64,000 bases of DNA from Hasllibacter sp963833115 (GCA_963833115.1 CAWHWS010000002.1:2604001-2668000); one strand, 5' to 3'. Positions 27,503 through 37,046 are shown, counted from the stretch's first letter. Made by a program: numbers and translations. The notes: generated by a model from the sequence alone, not told the origin.

Positions 27503-29779
27503 GTGCCGCTCACCGACCGAGAGCGCATCGCGCGCGACGCCGCCCGTCCCGCCGCGCTCCGCCTCTGGCGGGCGCTCGCCCCGCTCGGCTCGGTGCGCGC
27601 CTTCATGCAGACCGGCGCCCATCCCGACGACGAGATGTCCGCCATGCTCGCCGCGCTCGGCCTGCGGGACGGGTGGGACCTGTCCTATGTCTGCGCGACC
27701 CGCGGCGAAGGCGGTCAGAACGACATCGGCCGGGAGGCCGGCCCCGTCCTGGGCACCCTGCGCACCGCCGAGATGGAGCGCGCCGCGGCGGAGCTCGGCA
27801 TGTCGATCCACTGGCTCTCCCAGGGGCCGGGCGACATCCACGATTTCGGCTTCGCCAAGTCCGGCGCCGACACGCTCGCCAGATGGGGCCATGCGCGCAC
27901 CCTGGCGCGGATGGTGCACGCCGTGCGCGCCGAGCGCCCCGACGCGATGTGCGTGACCTTCCTCGACGTGCCCGGCCAGCACGGGCACCACCGCGCCATG
28001 ACCCAGATCGCGCTCGAGGCGTGGGAGGCCGCGGCCGATCCGGACGAGGGCTCCGACCTGCCGCCCTGGGCGCCGGCGAAGCTCTACCTGCCCGCCTGGT
28101 CCGGCGCCGGCCGCGCCTATGACGACGACCTGCCCCCGCCGCCGGAGACCGTGCGCGTGGACGGCGCCGGCCGCGACCCCGTCACCGGCGCCACCTGGGA
28201 GCGCCTGGGCCAGCGCAGCCGCGCCGCCCACGCGACGCAGGGCATGGGCCGCTGGCCCGCCCCAGACGAGGCGACCGACTGGCCCCTGCACCTCGCTCGC
28301 AGCCGGGTCGGCGAGGATCGCGGCTCGCTGGCCGACAACCTCCCCGGCTGGGAGGAGGCCGGCCTCGGCGCCGCCCGCGCCCCCGCGGAGGCCGCGCGCG
28401 CCGCCTGGCCCGACGCCGCCGTCGTCCTGCGCCACGCCTGCGCCGCGCATGACGCGGTGCGCACGGCCGACGTCCCGCCCGAGCACGCCCACCGACGCGC
28501 CCGCAAGCTGGCGCAGATCGCCGCCGTGATCCGAGAGGCCGCCGGCGTCCGGGCCACGGCCTGGCTGGGCGCGGACACGCTGCGCCCCGGCGCCGGCGCC
28601 ACCCTGACGGTCGAGCTCGATCCCGGCGCCGCCGAGGAGGCCACCGCGGCGCCCGTCCTGCCCGCCGGCTGGACCCTGGCGGACGGGACCGCGACCGTCC
28701 CGGCGGACGCCCCGCCCACCGACTCCTACCCGGACGACTGGCGCCCGGACGCGCCCCGCCCGCCCGCCATCGAGGTCGTCGTGCGCGCCCACGGCACCCG
28801 CACCGCCACGCGCGTGCCCTTAGAGGTGCCGCCCGTGATCCTGCCCGCCCGCTCGGCACGGCTCGCGCCGGAGGCGGCCTTCGTCCCGGCGGGCCGCCCG
28901 GCGGAGGTCCGCGTCCGGGCGACCGGGATCTCCCCCGAGGGCGCGGCGCCGGCCCTCGCCCCGCCGCCCGGATGGACCGCGAGCGCCCTCACCCTGCGCG
29001 CTGCGGCCCCCGCACCCGGCCTGCACGAGATCGCCCTGACGCTGGACGGCGCCCCGGCGACGGCGGTCACCCCCATCGCGCACGATCACGTCGACCCCCG
29101 GGCCGCGCTCGCCCCGGCGATCCTGCGCCTGCGCGTGGCCGACGTGGCGCTGGCCCCGGGGCGCGCCGGCTACGTCTCCGGCGGGGCCTGCCGCACCGGG
29201 CACTGGCTGCGCGCCATGGGGGCGGACGCGCCCGACCTGGAGGACGCGGCGCTGGCCGACCTCGCGGGGCTGGACGCGCTCGTGATCGGCGTCTTCGCGC
29301 TGCGCACGCGCCCGGCCCTGCGCGCCGCAATGCCCCGCGTCCTCGATTGGGCGCGCGCGGGCGGCACGCTCGTCACGCTCTACCACCGCCCCTGGGACGA
29401 CTGGGAGGCGGCCGGCCTGCCCCTGACCATCGGCCAGCCCTCGCTCCGCTGGCGCGTCACCGACGAGGCCGCCGAGGTCACCCATCTCGCCCCGGATCAC
29501 CCGGTCCTGACCGGCCCCAACCGCATCGGTCCGGAGGACTGGGCGGGCTGGGACAAGGAGCGCGGCCTCTACTTCGCCAGCGGCTGGGACGACGTCTACA
29601 CCCCCCTCCTGGCCATGTCCGACCCCGGCGAGCCGCCCCTGCACGGCGCCCTCCTGGCCGCCGACCTCGGCGCGGGCCGTCACGTCCACTGCGCCCTGAT
29701 CCTCCACCACCAGATGGAGCGCCTGGTCCCCGGCGCCTTCCGCCTGATGGCCAACCTGATCGCCCCGCGCGGTGGCTGA
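27503..29779 (+). CDS. PIG-L family deacetylase with large C-terminal extension
   Basis: The first roughly 240 residues form a LmbE/PIG-L zinc deacetylase domain with the metal motif GAHPDDEM (His40, Asp42, Asp43) and a second histidine site in GQHGHHRAMTQ. Such enzymes remove acetyl groups from N-acetyl sugars. The 758-residue length far exceeds a lone domain: a beta-rich middle is followed by a ThuA/glutamine-amidotransferase-like end (RAGGTLVTLYHRPWDDWEAA, GAGRHVHCALILHH). No signal peptide is evident. Next to a ROK regulator and importer genes it suggests use of an acetylated amino-sugar compound; the substrate is not known. GTG start with GGAG upstream. Confidence 0.82.
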   Translation: MPLTDRERIARDAARPAALRLWRALAPLGSVRAFMQTGAHPDDEMSAMLAALGLRDGWDLSYVCATRGEGGQNDIGREAGPVLGTLRTAEMERAAAELGMSIHWLSQGPGDIHDFGFAKSGADTLARWGHARTLARMVHAVRAERPDAMCVTFLDVPGQHGHHRAMTQIALEAWEAAADPDEGSDLPPWAPAKLYLPAWSGAGRAYDDDLPPPPETVRVDGAGRDPVTGATWERLGQRSRAAHATQGMGRWPAPDEATDWPLHLARSRVGEDRGSLADNLPGWEEAGLGAARAPAEAARAAWPDAAVVLRHACAAHDAVRTADVPPEHAHRRARKLAQIAAVIREAAGVRATAWLGADTLRPGAGATLTVELDPGAAEEATAAPVLPAGWTLADGTATVPADAPPTDSYPDDWRPDAPRPPAIEVVVRAHGTRTATRVPLEVPPVILPARSARLAPEAAFVPAGRPAEVRVRATGISPEGAAPALAPPPGWTASALTLRAAAPAPGLHEIALTLDGAPATAVTPIAHDHVDPRAALAPAILRLRVADVALAPGRAGYVSGGACRTGHWLRAMGADAPDLEDAALADLAGLDALVIGVFALRTRPALRAAMPRVLDWARAGGTLVTLYHRPWDDWEAAGLPLTIGQPSLRWRVTDEAAEVTHLAPDHPVLTGPNRIGPEDWAGWDKERGLYFASGWDDVYTPLLAMSDPGEPPLHGALLAADLGAGRHVHCALILHHQMERLVPGAFRLMANLIAPRGG

Positions 29780-30629
29780 GGGGGCCGCCGCGCCGCGCAA
29801 CCGGCTCGCCGGCGGCTGGCTCCTCCTCGACATGACCCTCAACCTCGCGGCGCTGAGCACCGTCAAGGCGCTCGGCCTCGGCTATCCGGCGGTGCAGCTC
29901 GTGTTCCTGCGCGCCGCCACGGGCCTTTTGGTGATGACGCCCTTCCTCGCGGGCGGCGCGGGCGCCTTCCGCGGCCTGCGCGACCCGGGGCTGCACGCGC
30001 TGCGCATCGCGCTCTCGGCGATCACGCTCACCGCGAGCTTCTACGCCGTCGCCCGCCTGCCGCTCGCCCTCTTCACCGCCCTGATGTTCACGCGGCCCGT
30101 CGTGACGATGGTGATGGCCCGCGGCCTCCTGGGCGAGCGGATCGCCCCGCGCCGCTGGGTCGCCGCGGGGATCGCGCTGGCCGGGGTGGTGATCGCGGTG
30201 CGGCCGGGCGCCGAGGGGGTCCATGCCTGGGGCCTCGCGGCGGCTGGGGTCGTCGTCCTCACCGGCACCGGCGCCGTGATCGTGACGCGCCGTCTGCACG
30301 CGGCGCCGAAGCTGGTGATGATGGTCGCCTACGCCGCCGGGCTCGCCGCCCTCACCGCGCCCTTCGCCGCCGCCGGCTGGACGCCCGTCGCCCCGGCGCA
30401 CTGGCCGCCCCTCCTCGCGATCGGCGTCCTCACCCAGGCGGCGCAACTGTGCTTCCTGCGCGCGCACGGGCTGGGCGAGGCGGGGTTCCTCTCGATCGTC
30501 GGCTACGCCTCGCTGATCCTGTCGACCGCGGCGGGCTGGGTCGTCTTCGCGGAGGTGCCCGGCGCGGCCTTCTGGGCCGGCGCCGCGCTGATCGCCTCGG
30601 CCGCCGCCTGGGTCGGTGCCCGCCCGTGA
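29772..30629 (+). CDS. DMT family (EamA) transporter
   Basis: This 285-residue membrane protein has about ten helices in two EamA repeats. The first contains VFLRAATGLLVMTPFLAGGAG and RPVVTMVMARGLLGERI, the second FLRAHGLGEAGFLSIVGYASL. Members mostly export small metabolites. The GTG start overlaps the end of the deacetylase gene by eight bases, indicating co-translation. The cargo is unknown. Confidence 0.87.
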   Translation: MAEGAAAPRNRLAGGWLLLDMTLNLAALSTVKALGLGYPAVQLVFLRAATGLLVMTPFLAGGAGAFRGLRDPGLHALRIALSAITLTASFYAVARLPLALFTALMFTRPVVTMVMARGLLGERIAPRRWVAAGIALAGVVIAVRPGAEGVHAWGLAAAGVVVLTGTGAVIVTRRLHAAPKLVMMVAYAAGLAALTAPFAAAGWTPVAPAHWPPLLAIGVLTQAAQLCFLRAHGLGEAGFLSIVGYASLILSTAAGWVVFAEVPGAAFWAGAALIASAAAWVGARP

Positions 30630-30970
30630 CCGACCTCCCCCAGACGCCGGACGGCCGCTATTTCGTCGCCTCCGGCCGCCTGTGGCGCCGCACCGATCCC
30701 GCCCTGCCGGAGGACGCCCGCCAGACCGCCGTGACGGAGCTCATGGCCGCCCGCCGCGCCGTCCGCGCCGCCCGGGGCGACGAGGCCGCCATCCGCGCCG
30801 CCCGCGCGCGGGTCGACGCCGCCAAGCGCGCCCTGGGCGAGCGCGGCCCGCCCTGGTGGACGGACGGCGCGCCGGACGTCACGCGCCGCGCGCCCTGGAA
30901 CACCACCTATGCCGACTGGTGGGAGATGCTGCCCGAGCCCGCCCGGGCCGCCGGCCTCGCCCGCCGTTAG
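30626..30970 (+). CDS. Small charged protein of unknown function
   Basis: A 114-residue protein, not recognised with confidence. It begins DGRYFVASGRLWRRTDPAL, has an Ala/Arg-rich helical middle (residues 38-70) and ends with a Trp-rich segment GPPWWTDGAPDVTRRAPWNT. Similar small proteins occur widely beside alphaproteobacterial genes without known function. The GTG start overlaps the transporter stop (GTGA), and its end overlaps the convergent isomerase gene by four bases. Confidence 0.7.
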   Translation: MTDLPQTPDGRYFVASGRLWRRTDPALPEDARQTAVTELMAARRAVRAARGDEAAIRAARARVDAAKRALGERGPPWWTDGAPDVTRRAPWNTTYADWWEMLPEPARAAGLARR

Positions 30971-31956
30971 GCCACGCCCGCGCCCAGGAGCTGCAGGAGC
31001 TGCACCGCCCCCACGGGCCGCCCGTCGGCGTCCACCACGAACGCCGCCGAGATGCGCCGCTCCTGCATCAGAGCGAGCGCCGTCGCCGCGAGCCGGTCCG
31101 GCGCCAACGTCACGCCGCCGCGCGTCATCACGTCGGCCGCGCGGCGCCCGGTCAGGACCCCGGCCATCGTGCCGCCCGTGTTGGCCTCGAGATGGCGCCG
31201 CACGTCGCCATCCGTCATCACGCCCGAGAGCCGGCCCTGCGCGTCGGTGAACCCCGCGATGCCCAGCCCCTTGCGACCGATCTCGCCGAGCACGTCGAGG
31301 ACGCTCGCCCCCTCCGGCAGGAGCGGCACCGCCGCCCCCCGGTGCATGACCTCGCTCACGGGCAGGAGGCCCGCGCCGAGCTTGCCGCCGGGGTGGAAGT
31401 CCCGGAACGCTTCGGCCGTGAACCCGCGCCCCTCCAGCACCGCGATCGCGAGCGCGTCCCCGAGCGCGAGCTGCAGCATCGTGGAGGTCGTCGGCGCCAG
31501 CCGCAGGGGGCAGGCCTCGGGCGCGCGCGGCAGGGCGAGGGACACCTCCGCCCGCCGCGCCAGCGCGCTCTGCGGCGCCCCGGTCATCGCGACCGAGATC
31601 ACGCCGAAGCGCTTGGCGTAGGCGATCATGTCGCCCAGCTCGCGCGTCTCCCCGGACCAGGACAGCATCATCAGGACGTCGGCCCGCCCGATCATCCCAA
31701 GGTCCCCGTGCGACGCCTCGGCCGGGTGCACGAAATGCGCCGGGGTGCCGGTGCTGGCGAAGGTCGCGGCGAGCTTGCGCGCGACATGCCCCGACTTGCC
31801 CATCCCGGCGAGGATCAGCCGGCCCTCCATCGCCAGGATCGCGGCCGCGGCCGCCTCGATCGCCGGCGTCAGCCGCTCCAGGTCGCCGGAGAGCGCGCCG
31901 ACGGCGGCGCCGTAGTTCAGGATCGTCCGCCGGACGGAGGGCATGACATCGCTCAT
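30967..31956 (-). CDS. kdsD: Arabinose-5-phosphate isomerase (KdsD/KpsF/GutQ)
   Basis: This 329-residue cytosolic enzyme interconverts ribulose-5-phosphate and arabinose-5-phosphate, the first step of Kdo synthesis for lipopolysaccharide. The SIS domain (residues about 35-180) has GMGKSGHVARKLAATFASTG and HPAEASHGDLGM; two CBS domains follow (about 205-325), with SGVMTDGDVRRHLE in the first. Length and domain order match KdsD. It is transcribed alone on this strand. Confidence 0.92.
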   Translation of the reverse strand: MSDVMPSVRRTILNYGAAVGALSGDLERLTPAIEAAAAAILAMEGRLILAGMGKSGHVARKLAATFASTGTPAHFVHPAEASHGDLGMIGRADVLMMLSWSGETRELGDMIAYAKRFGVISVAMTGAPQSALARRAEVSLALPRAPEACPLRLAPTTSTMLQLALGDALAIAVLEGRGFTAEAFRDFHPGGKLGAGLLPVSEVMHRGAAVPLLPEGASVLDVLGEIGRKGLGIAGFTDAQGRLSGVMTDGDVRRHLEANTGGTMAGVLTGRRAADVMTRGGVTLAPDRLAATALALMQERRISAAFVVDADGRPVGAVQLLQLLGAGVA

Positions 31957-32048
31957 GCGCCCGGCCTACATCCCGCGCCGCCCGGACCCCACCCCCAAGC
32001 GCGGCGCGCGAGGGAGGGGCCGCGCGGCGGGGCTCGGCCCGTCGCGCC

Positions 32049-32082
32049 GGGCCGGACGGGGCTCGATGCCCCGGCCGGCCCG
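32049..32082 (-). terminator. Hairpin after the aminotransferase gene
   Basis: A 14-base stem with one mismatch (GGGCCGGACGGGGC / GCCCCGGCCGGCCC) around TCGAT lies just past the aminotransferase stop. Terminator function is inferred. Confidence 0.45.
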
Positions 32083-32090
32083 CCCCCCGC

Positions 32091-33398
32091 TCAAAGGCCG
32101 TCGAGCATGTCCCGGAACCGCCCCACCATCTCGTCCACCTCCGCCCAGTCCGCGGTGAACATCGGCGCGAAGATGCCCGTCGTCCCGGTGAACTTGACGT
32201 GGCATCCGCCCCAGAACAGCGCCGTCTGCGCCTCCACCCCGAGGTTCGGGCGCCCCGCCTCCGGATGCAGCTCCACGCCCGCCATCATCCCGATCGACCG
32301 CACGTCCTTGACCCGCTCATGATCGAAGAGCGAGTGGACGACTTCGGCGAAATAGGGCGCCATCTCCCGCGCCGCGTCGAACAGCCCCTCCTCCTCGTAG
32401 ATCGCGAGGCTCGCGAGCCCCGCCGCGCAGGCCGCCGGATGGCCCGAGTAGGTGTAGCCGTGGAAGAGCTCGATCCCGCCCATCGCGGCCGCGTCCGTCA
32501 CCGTCTCGTAGATCTCGCTCCGCACGCAGACCGCGCCCATCGGGATCGACCCGTTGGTCAGGGCCTTGGCCATCGTGATGATGTCCGGCGCCACCCCGAA
32601 CGCGTCCGCCGAGAACGTGCCGCCCACGCGCCCGAACCCGCAGATCACGTCGTCGAACACCAGGAGGATCCCGTGCTCGTCGCAGATCTCGCGGATGCGC
32701 CGCAGATACCCCACCGGCGGCGGCAGCGTGCCCGTGGACCCTGCCACCGGCTCCACGAACACCGCCGCGATCGTCTCGCCGCCGAAGCTCGCGCAGGCCC
32801 GCGCCAGGTCCTCCGCCCGGTCGGCCCCGCCCGCCCGCTGCCCCGGCGCGTTCAGCTCGTCCTCCGTCCAGGTGTGCCGCAGGTGCACGACGTTCGGCAT
32901 CACCGCGGGGAACGCCCGGCGGTTGTTCACCAGCCCCGAGAGGCTGACGCCGCCGATGTTCACCCCGTGATAGGCCCGCTCGCGGCTGACGAAGCGGGGC
33001 CGGTTCTCGCCCTTGGCGTGCCAGTAGGCCATCGCGATCTTCAACGCCGTGTCGATCGCCTCCGATCCGGAGTTGACGAAGAACACGTGGTCCATCCCCT
33101 CCGGCGTCAGGCGCGCGAGCCGTTCGGCCAGGGCGAACGACAGCGGGTGCGACGTGCCGAACGGCGACACGAACGTGATCTCCTTCATCGCCTCGTGCAC
33201 CGCCTCGATGATGCGCGGATGCCCGTGTCCCGCCGGGCAGCAGAACAGGCCCGAGGACGCGTCGAGCACCTCGGTCCCCTTGTGGGTCGTGAGCCGCGAG
33301 CCCTTCGCGCGCACCACCAGCCGCGGGTCGGCCTTGAAGCCGCGGTTGTCGGTGAACGGGATCCAGTGCTCCTCGAGGGAGTTCGTCGCGTCCAGCAT
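32091..33398 (-). CDS. Class III omega-amino acid:pyruvate aminotransferase family protein
   Basis: This 435-residue PLP enzyme shows VNSGSEAIDTALKIA, the PLP-aspartate motif LLVFDDVICGFGRVG and the Schiff-base lysine in TMAKALTNGSIPMG. The N-terminal HWIPFTDNRGFKADPR is typical of omega-amino acid (beta-alanine or taurine type) transaminases. Donor specificity cannot be set from sequence. The gene is single, with a terminator-like hairpin behind it and an acetyltransferase gene divergent from its start. Confidence 0.88.
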   Translation of the reverse strand: MLDATNSLEEHWIPFTDNRGFKADPRLVVRAKGSRLTTHKGTEVLDASSGLFCCPAGHGHPRIIEAVHEAMKEITFVSPFGTSHPLSFALAERLARLTPEGMDHVFFVNSGSEAIDTALKIAMAYWHAKGENRPRFVSRERAYHGVNIGGVSLSGLVNNRRAFPAVMPNVVHLRHTWTEDELNAPGQRAGGADRAEDLARACASFGGETIAAVFVEPVAGSTGTLPPPVGYLRRIREICDEHGILLVFDDVICGFGRVGGTFSADAFGVAPDIITMAKALTNGSIPMGAVCVRSEIYETVTDAAAMGGIELFHGYTYSGHPAACAAGLASLAIYEEEGLFDAAREMAPYFAEVVHSLFDHERVKDVRSIGMMAGVELHPEAGRPNLGVEAQTALFWGGCHVKFTGTTGIFAPMFTADWAEVDEMVGRFRDMLDGL

Positions 33399-33508
33399 GC
33401 CTCGCCCTCCGGGGGATGTGCGTCGCCGCGACGCTAGGCCCGCCGCCGGGCGCCCGCAACGCCGGCCCGGACTTCCCCTCCGGCACGCGCGGCGCTAGGC
33501 CGCGGGCC

Positions 33509-34156
33509 ATGCTCGCCGACCCGCACGATCCGCACCCGTTCGTCCTGCCCGGCGGCGCGCCGCACCGCGCCATCGCCCACCTGCGCGCGGTGATCGACCA
33601 CCCCAACATCGACGTGGGGGAATGGACCTACCATTCCGACGATGCCGCCCCGGAGGACCGCGCCCACGCGATCGCGCCCTATCTCTACCCCGGCGCGCCC
33701 GAGCGCCTCGTCATCGGCCGGTTCTGCGCCATCGCCCAGGGCGCCGAGTTCCTGACCGAGAGCGCCAACCACGCGATGGGCGGCATCACGACCTACCCGT
33801 TCGCCATCTTCGACCCCGTCCGCCGCGCCGGCTACGCCGAGAGCGTCTCGCGCCGGCGCGACACCGTCGTCGGCCACGACGTCTGGATCGGGCGCGGCGC
33901 CACGGTCCTGCCCGGCGCGCGCATCGGCTCGGGCGCCATCGTCGGCGCCCGCGCGGTCGTCTCGGGGGAGGTGCCGCCCTACGCGGTCGTCGCCGGCAAC
34001 CCGGCCCGCGCCGTGCGCACGCGCTTCGCGGAGCGGGAGGTCGCCGCCCTCCTCGCCCTCGCCTGGTGGGACTGGCCGGCCGCGCGGATCGAGGCCGCGC
34101 TGCCGCTCCTGGAATCGGACGACGTCGCCGCCCTCCTGCGGGAGTTCGGGGCATGA
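33509..34156 (+). CDS. CatB-type O-acetyltransferase (left-handed beta helix)
   Basis: This 215-residue protein has hexapeptide-repeat turns (LVIGRFCAIAQGAEF, VVGHDVWIGRGATVLPG, RIGSGAIVGARAVVS) and the VVAGNPARAVR end typical of xenobiotic acetyltransferases of the CatB/Vat type. ESANHAMGGITTYPFAIF carries the catalytic histidine region. Members act on small alcohols, and chloramphenicol or streptogramin resistance cannot be assumed. The start at MLADPHD was chosen because upstream sequence is non-homologous. The NTF2-like gene overlaps its stop. Confidence 0.9.
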   Translation: MLADPHDPHPFVLPGGAPHRAIAHLRAVIDHPNIDVGEWTYHSDDAAPEDRAHAIAPYLYPGAPERLVIGRFCAIAQGAEFLTESANHAMGGITTYPFAIFDPVRRAGYAESVSRRRDTVVGHDVWIGRGATVLPGARIGSGAIVGARAVVSGEVPPYAVVAGNPARAVRTRFAEREVAALLALAWWDWPAARIEAALPLLESDDVAALLREFGA

Positions 34157-35115
34157 TCCCGCACGTCTTCGACGGGCCCTGGAGCACGCCCGAGGACTAC
34201 GTCCTCGACATCACCAGCGCCATCTGGGAGCGGCGCGGCATCCACACGCTGCACGACTATTACGGCCCCGACCTCGTCGTCCGCTCGCCCGCCTCCGTGG
34301 TGAAGGGCAATCGCGGCATCGTCGCCGCCACTCTGGCCACGCTCGCCGAGTTCCCGGATCGCGAGCTGCCCGGCGAGGACGTGATCTGGGCCCCGGCCGG
34401 ACCGCGCGCCTTCCTCTCCTCCCACCGGCTCCTGTGCCGCGCCACCCATTCGGCGGACGGCGCCTACGGGCCGCCCACCGGCCGGCGCGTCGCCTACCGC
34501 ATCATCGCGGACTGCCATTGCGACGGCGGCGCCGTCACCGACGAATGGCTCGTGCGCGACCAGGGCGCCATCGTCCGGCAGATGGGCCATGAGCCCGCCG
34601 CCTGGACCCGTGCCCAGATCGCGCGGGAGGGCGGCCCGGAGCGCTGCGTGCGGCCCTACGCGCCCGAGCGCGACCTGCCCGGACCCTATGACGGCGCGGG
34701 CGGCGGGCACGAGTGCGGCGCCCGCCTCGCCGAGGCCCTCTCCCGCGCGCCGAAGGCCGACATGGCCGACTGGGACCCGGCCGCGGCGCTCCATTATCCC
34801 GGCCATGTCGCCGATCACGGCCGGGCCGGCGCCGCGGCCTTCTGGCGGGGGCTGCGCGCCGCCCTCCCGGACGCGGCCCTGCGCGTCCACCATGCGGTCG
34901 GGCGGGACGATCCGGCGATGCCGCCCCGCGCCGCCGTGCGCTGGTCCCTCGACGGGACGCATGACGGCCCCGGCGCCTTCGGCCCGCCCACCGGCGCGCG
35001 CGTGCACGTGATGGGGATGACCCATGCCGAATGGGGCCCGAACGGCATCCGCCGCGAATGGACCCTCTACGACGAGACCGCGATCTGGCGTCAGATCATC
35101 CTCGCCGCCGGCTAG
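34153..35115 (+). CDS. Two-domain NTF2/SnoaL-like protein
   Basis: This 320-residue soluble protein is built of two SnoaL-like cone folds. The first runs from about residue 10 to 140 (IHTLHDYYGPDLVVRSPASVVKG), the second from about 180 to 315 (HYPGHVADHGRAGAAAFWRG). It is translationally coupled (ATGA) to the acetyltransferase gene. Proteins of this fold may be cyclases, isomerases or simply binding proteins; there is no signal peptide and no recognisable catalytic set. A second, equally long two-domain relative is encoded at 43555. Confidence 0.72.
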   Translation: MIPHVFDGPWSTPEDYVLDITSAIWERRGIHTLHDYYGPDLVVRSPASVVKGNRGIVAATLATLAEFPDRELPGEDVIWAPAGPRAFLSSHRLLCRATHSADGAYGPPTGRRVAYRIIADCHCDGGAVTDEWLVRDQGAIVRQMGHEPAAWTRAQIAREGGPERCVRPYAPERDLPGPYDGAGGGHECGARLAEALSRAPKADMADWDPAAALHYPGHVADHGRAGAAAFWRGLRAALPDAALRVHHAVGRDDPAMPPRAAVRWSLDGTHDGPGAFGPPTGARVHVMGMTHAEWGPNGIRREWTLYDETAIWRQIILAAG

Positions 35116-35127
35116 GCTCGCCGCGCC

Positions 35128-35778
35128 TCAGGCGCCCATCACCCGCCAGATCATCACGAAATGGCAGCCGCTTCCCCCCAGTACGAAGAGGTGCCAGGCC
35201 ACGTGCGTGTAGCGCCATCGGTGCTGGGCATAGACCGCGGCGCCGATGGTGAAGCTCGCCGCCCCCGCCATCAGCCAAGCGAAGGTCACCGGCCCGAGCG
35301 CCGCGTGGATCGGCACGATCGCCACCGCCCCGGTCCACGCCATTCCCAGGTAGAACGCCAGGCTCCACCGGTCCCCGCGCGCGCCGGCGGGCCGCCCGTG
35401 CCGCGCCAGCTTCACCGCGACGCCCGCCGCCGCCAGGAGCCAGATCACCGCCAGGAGCGCGATCCCCAGCCCGCGGGGCAGCGCGATCAGGGCCATCGGC
35501 GTGTAGGTGCCCGCGATCTTGAGGTAGATCGCCGCGTGGTCCAGCGTCCGGAACGTCCCGTGCCAGGCCGTGCGCCATGTCGCGTGATAGAGCGTCGAGG
35601 CGAGGTAGAGCGCGATCAGCGTGGCGCCGTACACCGCCGCCGCGACCACCTGCGCGCCGCCCTCCGCCCGCAGGAGGAGGAGCGTGAGCCCGAGCGCCGA
35701 GAGCGGCACCGCCGCGCCGTGCGTCGCGGCGTGGAGGAACTCCTCCCGGGCGGTGTAGGCCCGCGCCCGGCCGCTCAC
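35128..35778 (-). CDS. Hemolysin III / PAQR family membrane protein
   Basis: This 216-residue protein has about seven helices and the PAQR histidine pattern: STLYHATWRT, RTLDHAAIYLKIAGTYTP and, near the C-terminus, YTHVAWHLFVLGGSGCHF. Related eukaryotic receptors are zinc-dependent ceramidase-like enzymes; the bacterial role is uncertain. The GTG start sits in the stop codon of the rhomboid gene (GTGA), so the two membrane proteins are made together. Confidence 0.88.
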   Translation of the reverse strand: MSGRARAYTAREEFLHAATHGAAVPLSALGLTLLLLRAEGGAQVVAAAVYGATLIALYLASTLYHATWRTAWHGTFRTLDHAAIYLKIAGTYTPMALIALPRGLGIALLAVIWLLAAAGVAVKLARHGRPAGARGDRWSLAFYLGMAWTGAVAIVPIHAALGPVTFAWLMAGAASFTIGAAVYAQHRWRYTHVAWHLFVLGGSGCHFVMIWRVMGA

Positions 35779-36341
35779 GGGCGCATCCGCGGGGCGTGGA
35801 CATGCGTGGGCACGATCCGGGCCGCGCCGATGCCGGCCAGCGCGCCGAAGAGATGCGCCTCCCAGCTCACGCCCGCCCGGCCGGGCAGCACGCCCCAGAG
35901 CATCGCCCCGTAGAGCGCCCCGACCCCGAGCGCGCAGATGACCGTGACCGGCGAGCGGTCGAGCCAGCCGCGCGCCACCAGGAAACCGAACCAGCCGAAG
36001 ACGAGGCCCGACGCGCCGATATGGATCGCCGGCGAGCCCAGGAGCCACACCGCCACCCCGCCGCCCAGCACGATGATCGCGTTCACCGCGATCAGGGCCC
36101 GCGTCGCCGTCAGGGCCAGGAGCGCGCCCATCACCGCGAGCGGCGCCGTGTTCGCCAGCAGATGCCCGTAGGACCCATGCAGGAGCGGCATCAGCGCGAC
36201 GCCGTCGAGCCCCTCCACCCGCCGGGGGATCAGTCCGAAGGCCGGGTTCAGGGCCCCGCCCATCACCCAGTTGAGCGCCTGGATCGCCCAGAGGAGGACG
36301 ATGAAGCCCGCGAGGGCGGCGAGGCGGAGGACGGGAGCCAT
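35775..36341 (-). CDS. Rhomboid family intramembrane serine protease
   Basis: This 188-residue membrane protease has six helices. The catalytic serine is Ser111 in HIGASGLVFGW and the catalytic histidine His163 in SWEAHLFGALAG; HGSYGHLLANT (residues 55-65) supplies the oxyanion region. Start at MAPVLRL; the longer frame adds a charged segment unlike the family. It cleaves transmembrane segments of unknown partners. Confidence 0.9.
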   Translation of the reverse strand: MAPVLRLAALAGFIVLLWAIQALNWVMGGALNPAFGLIPRRVEGLDGVALMPLLHGSYGHLLANTAPLAVMGALLALTATRALIAVNAIIVLGGGVAVWLLGSPAIHIGASGLVFGWFGFLVARGWLDRSPVTVICALGVGALYGAMLWGVLPGRAGVSWEAHLFGALAGIGAARIVPTHVHAPRMRP

Positions 36342-36389
36342 GTCGCCGGACCTATCACGCCGCGCCGCGGCGCCCACCCTGCCGAAAGG

Positions 36390-37046
36390 TCAGGCGACCA
36401 GCGCCGCCACGAGGTGGACGCGCCGCGTCTCCCCGCCATTGATCGCGGTGTGATAGCCCCGCGTATCGGTGAAGTAGACGGACCCGTCCGCCGGCAGGTG
36501 CGTGACGTGGTGGTTCACGACGAAGAGGCTGCCCGGATTGGTCGTGATCGGGACGTGCAGGCGCGGCTCGGGGTCGCGATGCCAGGAGTTGCAGTTGTAG
36601 AGCCCCTTGGACAGCACCCGCACCCGCCCGATCGACCAGCGCGCGCGCAGGGCGTCCACGACCTCCTCGAAATAGGTGCCTTCGAAGCGCGGGTCGAACT
36701 CGGTGAACGCCGCCTCGTCCACCATCTCCTCGCGCGGCTCCTCGACGTAGCGCTCGTCGGCGCGCAGCCAGTAGCGGCCCGAGAGGTCGTTGGCCGTGGG
36801 CACCTCCACCCCCGGCCGGCGGTTGAGCGGCAGCGCGGCGAAGCCCTCGGACTGCATGTCGCCCTGGAACCCCTGGCGCTCCAGGCACTCGTCGAGGGCG
36901 CCGCGCAGGCGCGCGATGTCGAAGCGCAGCGCGAGCCGGGCGATGCCCGGCCCCGGCACGAAGCCCGCGACCGATCCCGTGTCCGGCGGCGTGCGCATGA
37001 TCTCCGCCACCGCGGCGACGCTCTCGTCCATCGATGCCTGCGCCAT
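36390..37046 (-). CDS. Aspartyl/asparaginyl hydroxylase-like 2-oxoglutarate oxygenase
   Basis: This 218-residue soluble protein has a double-stranded beta-helix core. The putative iron site is in NSWHRDPEPRLHVPI and FTDTRGYHTAINGG, and the 2-oxoglutarate-binding arginine is in TRRVHLVAAL, the order seen in the Asp/Asn beta-hydroxylase family. The N-terminal 90 residues are unassigned. It is downstream of, but 92 bases from, the third importer's permeases. The substrate is unknown, perhaps a free amino acid or peptide. Confidence 0.7.
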   Translation of the reverse strand: MAQASMDESVAAVAEIMRTPPDTGSVAGFVPGPGIARLALRFDIARLRGALDECLERQGFQGDMQSEGFAALPLNRRPGVEVPTANDLSGRYWLRADERYVEEPREEMVDEAAFTEFDPRFEGTYFEEVVDALRARWSIGRVRVLSKGLYNCNSWHRDPEPRLHVPITTNPGSLFVVNHHVTHLPADGSVYFTDTRGYHTAINGGETRRVHLVAALVA

